The notes under the pieces are model-generated. The model was not told the DNA's origin. It searched no databases and saw only the letters and a list, made by a program, of their open reading frames with translations. Source: Siderastrea siderea (lineage: Eukaryota; Cnidaria; Anthozoa; Scleractinia; Rhizangiidae). Taken from it: a stretch of 64,000 nucleotides of DNA. The stretch spans positions 18,080,453 through 18,144,452 of the forward strand of contig OZ034978.1 in assembly GCA_964030785.1 (NCBI GenBank). The letters are read 5' to 3'. Positions 38,111 to 61,713 of the stretch are shown here, one piece after another (the first letter of the stretch is position 1; each line of letters begins with the position of its first letter). The position numbers and the translations under genes are program-made.

Positions 38111-38880
38111 CCCCACCAATTAGTACTGAACTGCCTCTCCTCAAAGACAAAATTGGTCTTCAATCAAACACCTTACGTGCCTTTCAAAGAGAGATATGCC
38201 GTAATAACACCTTCAATCTTCTTTTAAAGACCCTTTTCAAAGAGTTATTCACTACCAAAGGCGAAAATTCTATCTTGTAAATCCGTCAGACCCCGCAAAA
38301 AACGAAAAACTTCACGGGCCTATTACGTCAGAACAAGAGATAAATCCGGTTCAAATTCCCCGCCCTTCCAACGCAACGTCCAAAGGACAAAACCAAAATA
38401 ACGCGTTGGGAAAACACATTTTACTTATGTTGATAACAGAACATGAAGAGAAAAACGTACCACAGTAGAAAATGAGAACAAACTTGGTGCCGCTGTGATC
38501 TACATAATTTGTCACTTATAAAGATGGCGCAGAAGGAACACACGCTCGCTAGATTTTACAAAACTCAATTCATTGGCTCCAGAAAAACATAGAGTGCGAA
38601 ATTCCAAGTGGATGTCAAGGAGGAGGGGGGGAGGGGGTCTGATCTAAACGTCCCGTGGACGTTAAGCGGGGAACTTTTGAATATGTCGACGGTCCCTTAT
38701 CATAGTTCTGTACATGTGAACTGCCAGTGATGCTGAGGCCTAGGGGCATACTGCTAATTGGTTTAAGAATAATATAAACTACTGTCCATTTCGCCTTTGT
38801 GCTATTTTCCGGTATTCCCCTCCCCACCCATCCCATATACTGGTTCTGGTTCTAACCTTTCTTTGTGCACTGATTTCAAG

Positions 38881-51922
<13,042 letters not shown>

Positions 51923-52374
51923 TCTGACTGTCGAATATTCACTGGGCGTGTCTTTAGCAAATAACGTTACTTTCTTGGACACAAAGTAGAGGCAGATAGA
52001 AAACTGGGTGTCGAAAATGATGTCAGGGCTTAGGAAAATTAAACAGACTACTCAAGACGTAGGAACATCCTTTTAAAGGACTTTCAATCATCATCATCAA
52101 TTTCCATGTTTCCTCCCCCAAGCGGGGAATTGGGCCGCCTAAAGGACTTTAGACAATTTTAAAGAATTACGTGAAAAAGCTGGGACCAATTGGAGAGAAG
52201 ATATCAACTCTTTAGCCAAACAGTTCACCCATGTGTAGTGGGAATTTGTGCCTTTTATGTCTGGCTATGTACAGGTTCAGTCCTGACCTTTTGGTGTTAA
52301 GATCTGAACTTGGATTTATCACTTCCAAATAGCACAACCTAAGACTGTGAGATCTAAAAATGATCTAAAATGTA

Positions 52375-52407
52375 AATAAATAAGCATAAAAAGTATGAGT
52401 AAATAAA
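52375..52407 (+). terminator. Candidate poly(A) signals of AKR7 copy 2
   Basis: AATAAA at 52375-52380 and again at 52402-52407, about 450 bases after the stop codon, with no earlier plus-strand AATAAA noticed. Confidence 0.45.
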
Positions 52408-53310
52408 TGATTGCTGCTGGAGTCACACCTGTTTAAGTTGAAAGGGAGGGCACATCGCTATGACGTCCTGCCGGAAGGTCTGAGCCCTAAATTGACATAA
52501 TAGACCCACCGTTCACTACTTCCGAATAAAACCTGTCCTATACTGGTACTGCCTGGGCAAAAGGGGAATAGCTATAAGCCGGAGCGCAAGTGTGGACTGC
52601 AGGAGTGCATGCGGTGCTTGAGCTCTAGTTGCTGGCTTGATGGGTGTAGGTAGGCTAATATGAAGGAGATTGAGTCTGATCTTGTAAAGCATAGTGACCA
52701 AAGCCAACAACCTTCTATTCTCCAGCGAGGGCCACAGAGGACATAACACACGCTGTCTGTGGCTACCTGCCCAAGGTTTAAATGCATACTGGGATCTAGA
52801 AAATGCCAAACGTGGCATTCAGCGGGTTTGTTATACGTGGAACTGTTCACATGCTAATACATCTGTTAATTCAAGCAATGCAGCTCAGGCATAAGTGGGG
52901 TTTGTAAATCCTCTTGGCCTGGGGTTCGGGCACTATTCAACCCCAATAGATTTGACGTTCTCGTGGTCGGGGCTTCGTTTGAGTGATGATTGCCAAGTTG
53001 AGAAATTTGGTCCCAAAGGAACACGGCAAAACACCATTAACATGGTCACGAGAGGGGCGTTTGGAGGATGGAATACCCAAGACAACATGAAGGAGGAAGG
53101 TGAGGGGGGGGGGGGGGGGGAGAGAAAAAGCAGGATGGAGGACTTCATGGGAACAAGTTACACACCGCCGCGTCCGATAGTACAGTATGGCGGCAGAGGG
53201 TTGAGGCCTTTGTGCTGCAGGACAAGAAGGAGTTACCTGAGGGCGAAGTGTGAAGCATTTGCTTCATACCCGGGATAAAGGGGCAGGTTAGATTAGAGGG
53301 GGATGGGCAT

Positions 53311-53363
53311 TGCCTGGAGGAGAGCCTTACGAGACCAAAACACGGTCCCTTACATGAAGTTGA
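53311..53363 (+). pseudogene. Remnant of a third AKR7 exon
   Basis: About 53 bases resemble the 3' end of AKR7 copy 2 exon 10 (50995-51048), including the block 'cacggtcccttacatgaag'. Translated in that frame it reads close to LEESLTRPKHGPLHE against LEENLKTTKHGPLHE. The donor GT is changed (gaagttgag instead of gaaggtgag). No other exons of a third copy were seen. Confidence 0.7.
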
Positions 53364-53867
53364 GTTCGTAGAAAACTTTTGAAACGCGGGGTTACAACTG
53401 TCACCAAGCGCGGGAAACGCCCACCCGTTCCCAAGCACGGAAAATCGTGCGTATAGCGAAGGCGTGCGTGCTCCGATTGGTTGTAGGCTAAAAGCTGCAT
53501 ACAAAGGAATGACATGCGGTTATTAAGCCTGCTTAACCGGTGCGCTTGATTAAATTTAAAATGCATCTAAAACCTTGAATTTATTACTGTAAAACGTTAT
53601 CCTTATAACCTCTTTATTACGTTTTCGTAAAATGTTACGGAAACCTAGCGTTTGATTATCTCATGAAAATACTACTTTTTTGAGAGGCTGTGTTATACAT
53701 AGCCAAAGCAAAATCACGTTCTCAAGCGTCTTATGTTCAGTTTTCTGGCAATAGTCTCCTTCATGGTTGTTATCAGGGAACTTAAGATGGAGCACAAGAG
53801 GGTTGAAAACGACTTAAAACTTACGAATTTCAACCCTGTCACGCTCTCAGAGCCTTCACTCTTGCCT

Positions 53868-53873
53868 TTTATT
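53868..53873 (-). terminator. Poly(A) signal of the charged-protein gene
   Basis: AATAAA on the minus strand 60 bases after the stop codon of the gene at 53933. Confidence 0.6.
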
Positions 53874-53932
53874 TGTCAGAGTTCTAATGCGTGACGACCA
53901 ATACAAACAAGGGAGACTATCCAGTTTCCACT

Positions 53933-56900
53933 TCACAGATTGTCCAAGATGCCAAGGTCCGGCAACTCAGAGAAGACCACAGGTGGGCGCTCCACGGACT
54001 CGATTTTCTCTTCAACGATTAACTCATTATCTGGGGCCGATTCTTGTTTCACTTCCAGTGTAGGAACTTCCAGGAGATCTTCGATAGGGACTCCAACTTT
54101 CTCAGGCTCAGGTTTTAGCTTTTCCAGCGCCTTTGGAAAACGCGCCTTTCTACTGACTTCCATCACCACGATCTCTTCTTCAAATTCATCATATTCTGCA
54201 TCTTCATCATCATCGTCATCTTCTTCTTCTTCGTCGTCGTCGTCGTCGTCAGCAGGAGCTGGTTGAGGTGCCGATTGGACTTCTTTTTGCTCGGTCTTTT
54301 TCACTTCTCCTTTCTCCTTCTCTTTCTCTTTGACCACATCCTCGAGACTAAGAATTGAAATATCCGGTTTTTCCCGTCTGGCAACTTCCGGGTGGATCTT
54401 GCTCTCGTTGGCTTTCTCTTCCGGTTCCTTCTTTTGCAGAGCATAATCGCTGGGATATTTCAAGTGAATGCTGATGTCAGAGTTTTTCGGACTTCGACGC
54501 TGTGTCCCTGGCGATGTCCTTTCTTCCAGCCATTCAGGCAAGTCGCTGGATCTTTCCTCCTTGAAGACCACAATCGGGTGTTCGCCATCACGTCCGGAAG
54601 CCGTCGTAGAGTGTTCGACTACATTTCGGTTCTCGTCTCCTCCAATCGTCTTGGTTACGACGGTCCTCTTGTATACCGAGGTATAGTTGCCACCATTCTT
54701 ATCGCCGCCAGAGGACTCGGTTGTAATGGTTGTATGGCCACCCTTGAAGTCGTGCTTTGGAAAAGCATGTTTTTTGTTATCCACATCAATCAGGCTCTCT
54801 TCCTTGGCTTGAGGTTTGGTGTCAAAATGTAAGAGCACTTCTTTTTCCTGGAGAGCCCGAGGTTTACTTTCAGATTGAAGCGTGGTTTGTTCCTCTGAAG
54901 GGCGCAGCTGTCCACCCCCTCCAAAATTTATCATAAACGTCTCTGGACCATGGCGTTCGCTTGTGATCTTTCTGGTTTCAGTTGTTACTCCGCTGGAGCC
55001 ATCCCCGTTTGTGCCCCTCTTCGTTTTAACCGTCGTTATTGTCGTTTTCTTCACTATTCGCCTTACACGTCTACCATTTTTATCCACGTACTCCATAACT
55101 TCAGTATTCTCGTCCTTGTTATCCTCTGGTTTGTCATGTGTCATCTCCAATATTTCTCTCGTCAGATTCTTCGGTGAATCATCGCTTCCAGAGGTCGTTC
55201 TTGTCGTGGTCGTTGTCACAGTTTTCTTCACCACCCGTCTAACTCTCCTGCCATTTTCGTCGGTGTACTCTACAACTTCTCCGTCCATATCCTCGCCGTC
55301 GTCTTCGTTGTCGTTGTGTTTCGGTTCAGCAACGTCTTCGACCTTTTCTTTCGCAGTGTCGCCGTTTTCGTTTTCACCCTCTTCTTTCACAGTGTCGCCG
55401 TTTTGGTTTTCGTCGTCACCCTTTTCTTTCACAGTGTCGCCGTTTTCGTTTGTGTCTTGTGGCTGTTCTTCAGGTTTAAGTAAAGTTTCCTTTTCTTCAG
55501 CTTGGTTTGGCGGGTTTTCTTTACCGTATGCGACTTTCACTCGTTTCTCGTCCGGGTCCCCACGTAAACAGCAAGGGCAGCAGCACCTTATGATGGCTGA
55601 AAATAAAATAATGTTACATGTTAACCCTTATAGCCCCAAGTCAAACGTTAAGCCATATGTCTTGTATGTAAGTTTGCTAAACAGCAGCTTATTTAAAAAC
55701 TGCTGTTCAACAGCTTTCATATTATTACTATCTGACAGCTTTCATTTGAATGGTCACACTTTTATAGTATTTCCCCTACGGTCTCAATTTAAATTTTACG
55801 AAGAATGTCTTGAATCTAATTGTGCTGAACAGTACCTTATGAAACTACAGGATTTCATCAACAAGCTTAAAACTTAGAACCACCTTGTAAATATAAACAC
55901 ACTGGGAAGCACTTATCAAGAGCTTTTACTGAAATGGTCACACTTAAGAATTTCTTGCACAAGCTAAAAAAAAGTTAGAAGCACCTAGTACAGCGTAATA
56001 AACAGCACCTCAGGTAAGCAAGCAAGTAAAGCTTTATCTATCCGTGGAATCCATACGTCACTTCAAAATCAATCTCTTTACATACCCTCTGTTTTCTTAT
56101 GAGTAATCGAGCGCGCGAACAAACGCCGGAATGCAGGGGCTCTTAACGCACGCAAACACAAGGGGTGAGGGTGGGGAAAAGAGGAACAGACCACTTCACA
56201 GTGTTCCTCCAAGGAGTATTATTCAATAGAATGAAGGGGTTAGTTTCTGAACAAACTGTGGCACTGCGTCGGTCGGTGGGGAAGGAATGCACAAACATTT
56301 ATATATATCAAATGAATTGATAAGGAAGACTGGAAATTCAAAAGCTGACGTTTCGAGCATTAGCCCTTCGTCAGGGTGATCTGCACTAACGAAGGGGTAA
56401 TGCCCCAGACAAACAGATACAACATTTCCATTCAACAAGTTTCAACAGGGCCACAGGATCATCAGTGTTCACCACTGTCGTGTGCTACCCTCTTAAAATA
56501 AAGTCTTTTGATTTGATTTGATTTGTTGAATTCAACAATTAATTCATTCATGTTTGGCCATCCTTTGGACAATCTCGTTCCCAGAGCCCGCGCGCATTTA
56601 AAGTTGAATGCTGTTGGATGGAAATGTCGGGTCTTTCTTCAGGTACCGGAGCACATTGTCCTTCTTTTGTTTGTAAGACATTGTAATTTGCTTCTATTTT
56701 GGAGTTGAATTGTTTTCTGTCTTTTGTTTCTTTTGTTTTACGTCATTCGTTCTCCGGTACTCACAGAAGGAACCGAAATGTCCGGGACCTAACGCTCGAA
56801 ACAGCAGCTTTTGAATTTCCGTTATTCTGATAGTTTTATTTTAAATGTCACGCTTAAGGATTTCTTCAGTCCACAGACTCTAGAGCCACAGTGAAATTTG

Positions 56901-59430
56901 GAAGTGAAAGGGTTCAACTGAAAATTTGTATTCAAAAAACGTGTAAAATCTCACCAAATAATTCGTCTATTTTAACGGGGGTTGTTCGTAGCATTTCACC
57001 GATCCTTTCGCCGTCGTATAAGTTTATTCTACGTCTTTCAAACCAGGCCGGTCAAGTATTGCGCCGACAATATGTTTAATCGACTTATTTTGACCTCCCC
57101 CACAAGAATCTTAATATCTTGTTTTGAAAGCACTTTGCAATTCGATCTGTAGTATACGGGGGAAAGTTCAGTTAGGCTTAAAAACAGAGTAGTCTAACTC
57201 AACAAAGCAAGGACTCCAAAACAAACAATGGCGTCTGTATACACAAATACAGATCTGGTGCGACGTAGTTTGCATTTAAAATATTCACAGTTGAAATCAC
57301 TTCAGCTGTTTCCAGTGAGGTTACAGTCCAATAACTCTTTAAAAAGTTTTGGAAACGTTCAAGCATCACAAACAATTGTCTTGAAACATTGGCTAGGGCA
57401 AGAAACTCAATCTACACGCAAAAAATATCATATTTAAGTTTATTTTGCGAAATTATGTTGCTTGAAACATAATTAGGTTGCAGTTAATCGTGCGATATCA
57501 TTTAATTGTAGACTTGTTTTTAGCATGCAGATGGCCTTCCTTCACATTGCCTACGGCATGTCATGTGAAGGAATGCAATCGCTTTAAAGTTGACGAGTCC
57601 TAACTAATCTTTCCAAACGCGCAAAGGAGTTGAAATATTTTCTAAAGCAAGCAGCCACTGTTTCTAGCCGTTAGCATGCTATATAGCGTGAGGCATTTGC
57701 TATCTGCGTGATTCAAAGCGTCGAAACTTATAAACAAACGGCTAACATGCGGCTTAACTGCGCGAGAACAAGTACACAGACTATGAATAGACACGCATAA
57801 ATCCAGCTAAATTGGATCTGAAATGCAGAGCGTAAAGAAGCTGCCTTTTGCTTTGATAAGCTCTAATTTCAAGAAATATTTCAGAGCTAAACATACCTTT
57901 CATCGTAAATCAGTGTTTCACTACAGCGACCAGTTAAACACGGCTCAGCGAAAACGTGCGGAAGGGCGGACGAGCGATGGTGTACAAGTGAATTCAGACG
58001 TTGCCACTGTGGTTTTGGATAAGATGATGACTTGTCTTGCTAATCCCCTAAATTACATCCGTGATCTGGGTGTTGCGTGATAGCGGATCACGAGAAACGC
58101 GACTTTTTAACTTTCTTCAAAAGGCGCGGTTTTTGCAACGTTGGGCTGAATAATCTGATAAATTTTAATGTTAAGTGGTTAAATAGGCACTGATGCATCA
58201 AGGGCGTGTGAAAAGTTCTAGAACAGATTATTTTAGAGTGAAAAAATAAGAAAGTTTGGTTTTCGGAGTCTTGCTTTCTTTGGTTCTGTTTGGGGATGCC
58301 AATCTTCCAAGCCATTCAGTCTTTTACATTTCAGGGACTTCAAACAAGTTTTCACGAGAATCACTAATTTAATTCACCGCACAACCTTGCCTCCTACGCA
58401 GGCGTCCTTGTCCCTGTATCTTAATATGCGTCTCAAACGTTTACATTGTATTCTGATGCAAATTTTTTGTTTTCAGTGCTCTTTTCTGATTTGCACTGAT
58501 ATCAAATCATCCATGAAATCTTATCAGTAGCAAAATCACAACAGACGCCATTGAATTTAAAAAGAGTTATCGAGATTGCTCTCGGCCTTTACTATCGGAT
58601 GTCATTGGGAGGCCCTATATTGTGGGGTTTTTTTTTAACTTCCTTTCCGCAGCCAATAACAAATTATTCAACCTTGTCACTCCCAGAGTTAATTCTCCTT
58701 TTATGAAGAATGGTTTTAACTTATGAGTACGTGAATGAAATCCTGCAATGTGACAATTTAAATGAAAGCTACGAAGCAGTACTTTCCTGTGGTGCTGTTT
58801 AATATGCTGTACAAAGGTGGTTCTAAATTTTGAATACGTGGATTGAATTCTAAAGTGGTTACAAATTTTGAGTCTGTAACCGCCTGAAATCCTTATACCA
58901 ACCATTCAAAGGAAAGTACACTTTTCTATGGCACTGGATAGTACCAAAAAGTATAATACCAGATTTCATTTTGTAACAACACGAAAGGCAAACCGCTCCA
59001 CGAGAGAATTAATACTGATCGTGAAGTTTCATTCGTTGAATGTTCACTCTTCTATGATCAGGCTTTACACAGACCATAACTAATAAGCATTAGTCTCTCT
59101 CAGCAAGGATGATCATGTCTGTGCAATACAGTGCAAGTGCCTCATGGAGGAATATTGTGGTTTATGATACTAACTAAAAACTCTGTTCCGATAATGAAAA
59201 TTAATTGCACAGCAAGGGTATAGAGGCTTTCTGGTTGTAGACCCCAGTTGTTATGTGTCATTACACACTGAGTAATGCGTTCTGGTGAGATCTAATCAAT
59301 TGAATAACAAGTTTGTTTTTAGCTTTCACGTGATTGTTTTCGATAAACTACATAAACAATCGAAATACTCACATACTGGAATCCCAAACCGATAAGCTGT
59401 CTTTTTAACAACATAACGTCTTCCCGACAT
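53933..59430 (-). CDS. Acidic, repeat-containing, probably disordered protein of unknown family
   Basis: The main coding exon is 55596-53933 (acceptor ttttcag, phase 1), giving 553 residues. Two candidate first exons end in phase 1 and splice in frame: 59430-59373 (MSGRRYVVKKTAYRFGIPV, strong Kozak, donor GTGAGT) and 56994-56955 (MLRTTPVKIDELF, donor GTGAGA). The distal one is favoured because its RRYVVKKT repeats the motif of the main exon. The joined N-terminus runs into IIRCCCPCCLRGDPDEKR, a Cys cluster suited to S-palmitoylation. Then come NGDTVKEKG/EEG repeats, two copies of EYxDxNGRRVRRxVKKT with Thr-rich tails, a Gly/Asn/Ser-rich middle, a run of about 20 Asp/Glu, and a tail IVVMEVSRKARFPKALEK. 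No enzyme domain is visible. It may be a membrane-tethered scaffold or cytoskeletal-linker protein; that is inference. The opposite strand has a long ORF that is a shadow. Confidence 0.75.
56320..56385 (-). ncRNA. Hammerhead-like motif in a Penelope-type element end
   Basis: The minus strand at 56374-56345 reads CTGACGA, then AGGGCTAATGCTC (GGGC/GCUC can pair around UAAU), then GAAAC, GTC, AG. This order (CUGANGA, stem II, GAAA, short stem III, UH) is that of a minimal hammerhead ribozyme with a 2-bp stem III, as known from Penelope-like retroelements. An extra A before stem II is unusual. It is probably a degraded copy. Confidence 0.45.
56780..56825 (+). repeat. Inverted partial copy of the same element end
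   Basis: 'cctaacgctcgaaacagcag' followed by 'cttttgaatttcc' matches, in opposite orientation, the sequence at 56328-56365. The CUGANGA half is missing, so this copy could not be an active ribozyme. Confidence 0.55.
57823..58080 (+). CDS. Unassigned 85-codon ORF, doubtful
   Basis: Reads MQSVKKLPFALISSNFKKYF and ends NPLNYIRDLGVA. It is basic in the first half with reasonable residue balance and no low complexity, signal peptide or known motif. It lies antisense within the first intron of the charged-protein gene and has no obvious partner exon. It could be a lineage-specific small protein or chance. Confidence 0.2.
   Translation: MQSVKKLPFALISSNFKKYFRAKHTFHRKSVFHYSDQLNTAQRKRAEGRTSDGVQVNSDVATVVLDKMMTCLANPLNYIRDLGVA
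58670..58925 (+). repeat. Satellite-family copies (2-3 degenerate monomers)
   Basis: Contains 'gcagtactttcctgtggtgc' followed by 'tgtttaatatgctgtacaaa', 'gtacgtgaatgaaatcct' and 'gtctgtaaccgcctgaaatcc', the clearest copy of the roughly 100-base unit also seen at 25.4 kb. Confidence 0.7.
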
Positions 59431-61186
59431 GGCTGCTATATTTTTAGCGCAGTTGCAGTAAACAACATTCATTTAAAGAGGGCGTTGTGCATTCCATGTT
59501 TATTAATATAATGTAAAATGTCCACCCTCTGTTGTAAAGATCCCTTGATTTCTGATTTCTTAATACCGAAGGATAAGCGTTGGTTAAAGTTTTGAACCCA
59601 GGAGAACCTCGATTAATAACTGACAGAAGGTTCATATGCCTTGTGCTTCCCTTGCATTTTTCAGTGTTTGTATATACTCTAGCAATTGTGCTTGTGTGCG
59701 TCGCTTATGAAAACTAGGCTTTACAGGTGCTTCTGGATGGGCCGGTTTGTCAGTTGAAATCGCGTACTTTTGCGTACATTAAACTGAGGACAATTTTACC
59801 AGTTTGCTAAAACAAATTTTAACCAAACCCATGCCAAAGGTTTGAAAATTCAGCTTTAAAACACCAGAACAAAAATTTATTTAAAGAATGAGACCCCTTT
59901 CAATTTGCATGTCACGAAAGAATGAACAGCTTAAAAATACATCAATGACTAGATTTGAACAATATTTTATGGTTCTTTGAAACTGGGCGGTATAGCTGGG
60001 CGGTGTCTGCTTGGTCGCAGGGTGAGCTCTGTGTATCATTCCATTCGTTGGAAGAAATTCAGGTTAGTTTCGATATCCGCGATTTTTAATTATCGCTAGT
60101 ACAAGTGCTTATCCTTAAAAAAAGGGAAAACAGACTCGTAATCTGGTGTATCATAAAGCTCTCTAACTGACCTAAAAGAGCTGGTTTAGAACATGTAGAC
60201 AATCAAAGTTAATCATCTCATACCTGTTATTCGATAAATAGCAGAAACGCCAGTCACTGATTTAGGTGATGCTAAAGAAGAGATTGCCGTGCGATTACGA
60301 GCAATCCACTGAATCGTGATCACGTTTAACAACTAGACAAGTCAGCCTTGTCTAATTTATTATGGCCAACCCACCCTCCTTTTGAATTAATAATAAGTCT
60401 GGCCATAAGTCCCTTTCCAGGGGTGAACAAAGAGGTTTGTGTCCTGTTGCGAATTGTAATACACTCTGTTTTTTTATAAGAACGGGTAAAATTTTGCTGA
60501 GCCTGAGGATGTTCTTATTTTAGCCCATACATTTTCTTAAATTTTGGGGCAAATCTCAGCCTCAACGTTCTTATAAAAATGGTTCTTATAAAAAAAATAA
60601 AAGAGTGTAGTCTACGTCTTTTTTTGCAATAACCGTCGTGATTTGTGGGATTAGTAAGAATTATTGGATAATTTCAGTAAGATTTTACAAAACCCAGCCT
60701 AAAACATTCGTTTTTTTGAAACTAAGCTGTTGTCTGCAAGATGACGTCAATAAATTCATGAAACCTATTGTCTGTAGGAATGGCGTAGCGAAGATAGTGC
60801 CAATCGGAGTTAGCAGGGTGCTTGTAAGCCTATCAAAACTGAGATAGCACTTCTGTTGGAGATAACGTTATCACACTTGGCACCTGATTACTCCAATCCA
60901 AAACCGCAACAGCTTTCAGAAAAACGGTCCCTTGTTTAAAAATTTTTATTCTACTCTTTTTAGAAATTGCGCTAAATGATTCTCTGAACATAAATTCATT
61001 TTCACAAAGTTCTTATTCCAATCCATTAACTTGTGTTAGCTTTAGAATACACATGTATATTGCTCAATAATGCATATTATTATAACTTGATCATCTTGCG
61101 TTAGCCTAATGTTCTAAGATTAAAAAAACAAGAAAACAAAAACAAAAACAAAAAAACAAGCAGGATTATTCAGAACAACGTTTTAG
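59431..61186. other. Non-coding region
   Basis: Upstream of the distal first exon of the charged-protein gene; its promoter would lie here. It contains a TIR element at 60461-60608. Nothing else could be supported. Confidence 0.5.
60461..60608. mobile_element. Small TIR element with ACACTCT ends
   Basis: About 148 bases; the left end ACACTCTGTTTTTTTATAAG and the right end (reverse complement ACACTCTTTTATTTTTTTTA) share the terminus and the 'ataagaac' block. Inner inverted words 'gagcctgaggatgttcttat' / 'cctcaacgttcttat' are partly matched. Non-coding. Confidence 0.6.
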
Positions 61187-61713
61187 AAAAAAATTACTCT
61201 TGACTCCGGTTGCGAAACATGTGGAAAGCCTCTACAGCTGTCTAACTGTTGTGACGAAACCATATCAGGCTTAGGGAGCTTTCTCTATATTAATTGTATT
61301 GACTGTGGAGAAATGAACGTTTGCCTCGCAAACAAGACACATCGTATCGACACTCGCGTCGGAAGACCAATATTCGATGTAAACACGAAGCCTGCAGAAG
61401 GTATTTATCTCAAACATTAGTTTATCTGTTCGGTTTTATTTTTTTCTTATAAATACTAAACTTGCTTTCTCAAAAATGTACTTATTTTGTATAGGCATGC
61501 TACATGCAGTAATAGGCCCGACGCATGTGAATGCCTTGTTGGCATCGCCAAACGTACCTGACAGAGTTCTAGATGACAAAACTGATGACAAACAGATGAT
61601 GAAAAAATATAAAGGAAAAATCCCAAAGCCTCGTATTTTTGTAATTCAGTCACATACAACAAAGGGAAATAAAAAAGTGAGTATGGATAAGATGGATCAA
61701 ACAGGCGAAGTTC
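61187..61713 (+). pseudogene. Mutator-like transposase-domain fragment
   Basis: Two exon-like pieces, 61187-61400 and 61495-about 61713, separated by a 94-base GT-AG intron whose phase (1) closes in frame. They encode SGCETCGKPLQL, GLGSFLYINCIDCGEMNVC, GRPIFDVNTKPAEG and MLHAVIGPTHVNALLASPNV. The paired CxxC motifs (CETC, CIDC) and the 'G..FDVNTK...GML..GIGPT.LN.LL..LN' pattern match the N-terminal part of the Mutator-like transposase domain found in many cnidarian proteins. After PNVPD the sequence departs from the family (KYKGKIPKPRIFVIQ) and the catalytic DDE region is absent. It is a truncated transposon gene or partial exon capture. Confidence 0.6.

Larger units (their letters stand above)
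34056..38880. other. Intergenic region between the divergent AKR7 genes
   Basis: About 4.8 kb separating two head-to-head paralogues. It contains at least three TIR/foldback elements (35098-35304, 35328-35660, 36987-37239), a C/T-rich 'ctccctcctccc' repeat present at 34340-34430 and 36590-36730, and a C-run at about 38018. Promoters for both genes must lie here, but no TATA box or CpG block could be assigned. Confidence 0.6.
51923..53867. other. Region between AKR7 copy 2 and the charged-protein gene
   Basis: Contains the 3' UTR of AKR7 copy 2, a G-run at about 53106-53120, and a short AKR7 exon remnant at 53.3 kb. ORFs here are composition artefacts or too short to support. Confidence 0.5.

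Noticed and set aside
52895..53278. 127-codon ORF containing a Glu/Gly run
   Set aside because: The middle is created by a G-run at 53106-53120; the remaining sequence has no motif.
54882..55877. 331-codon plus-strand ORF, rich in Val, Phe, Ser and Leu, which resembles a membrane protein
   Set aside because: It is the antisense shadow of the acidic Glu/Asp/Lys/Thr-rich minus-strand exon; the minus frame is longer, splices in phase and has a nearby poly(A) signal.
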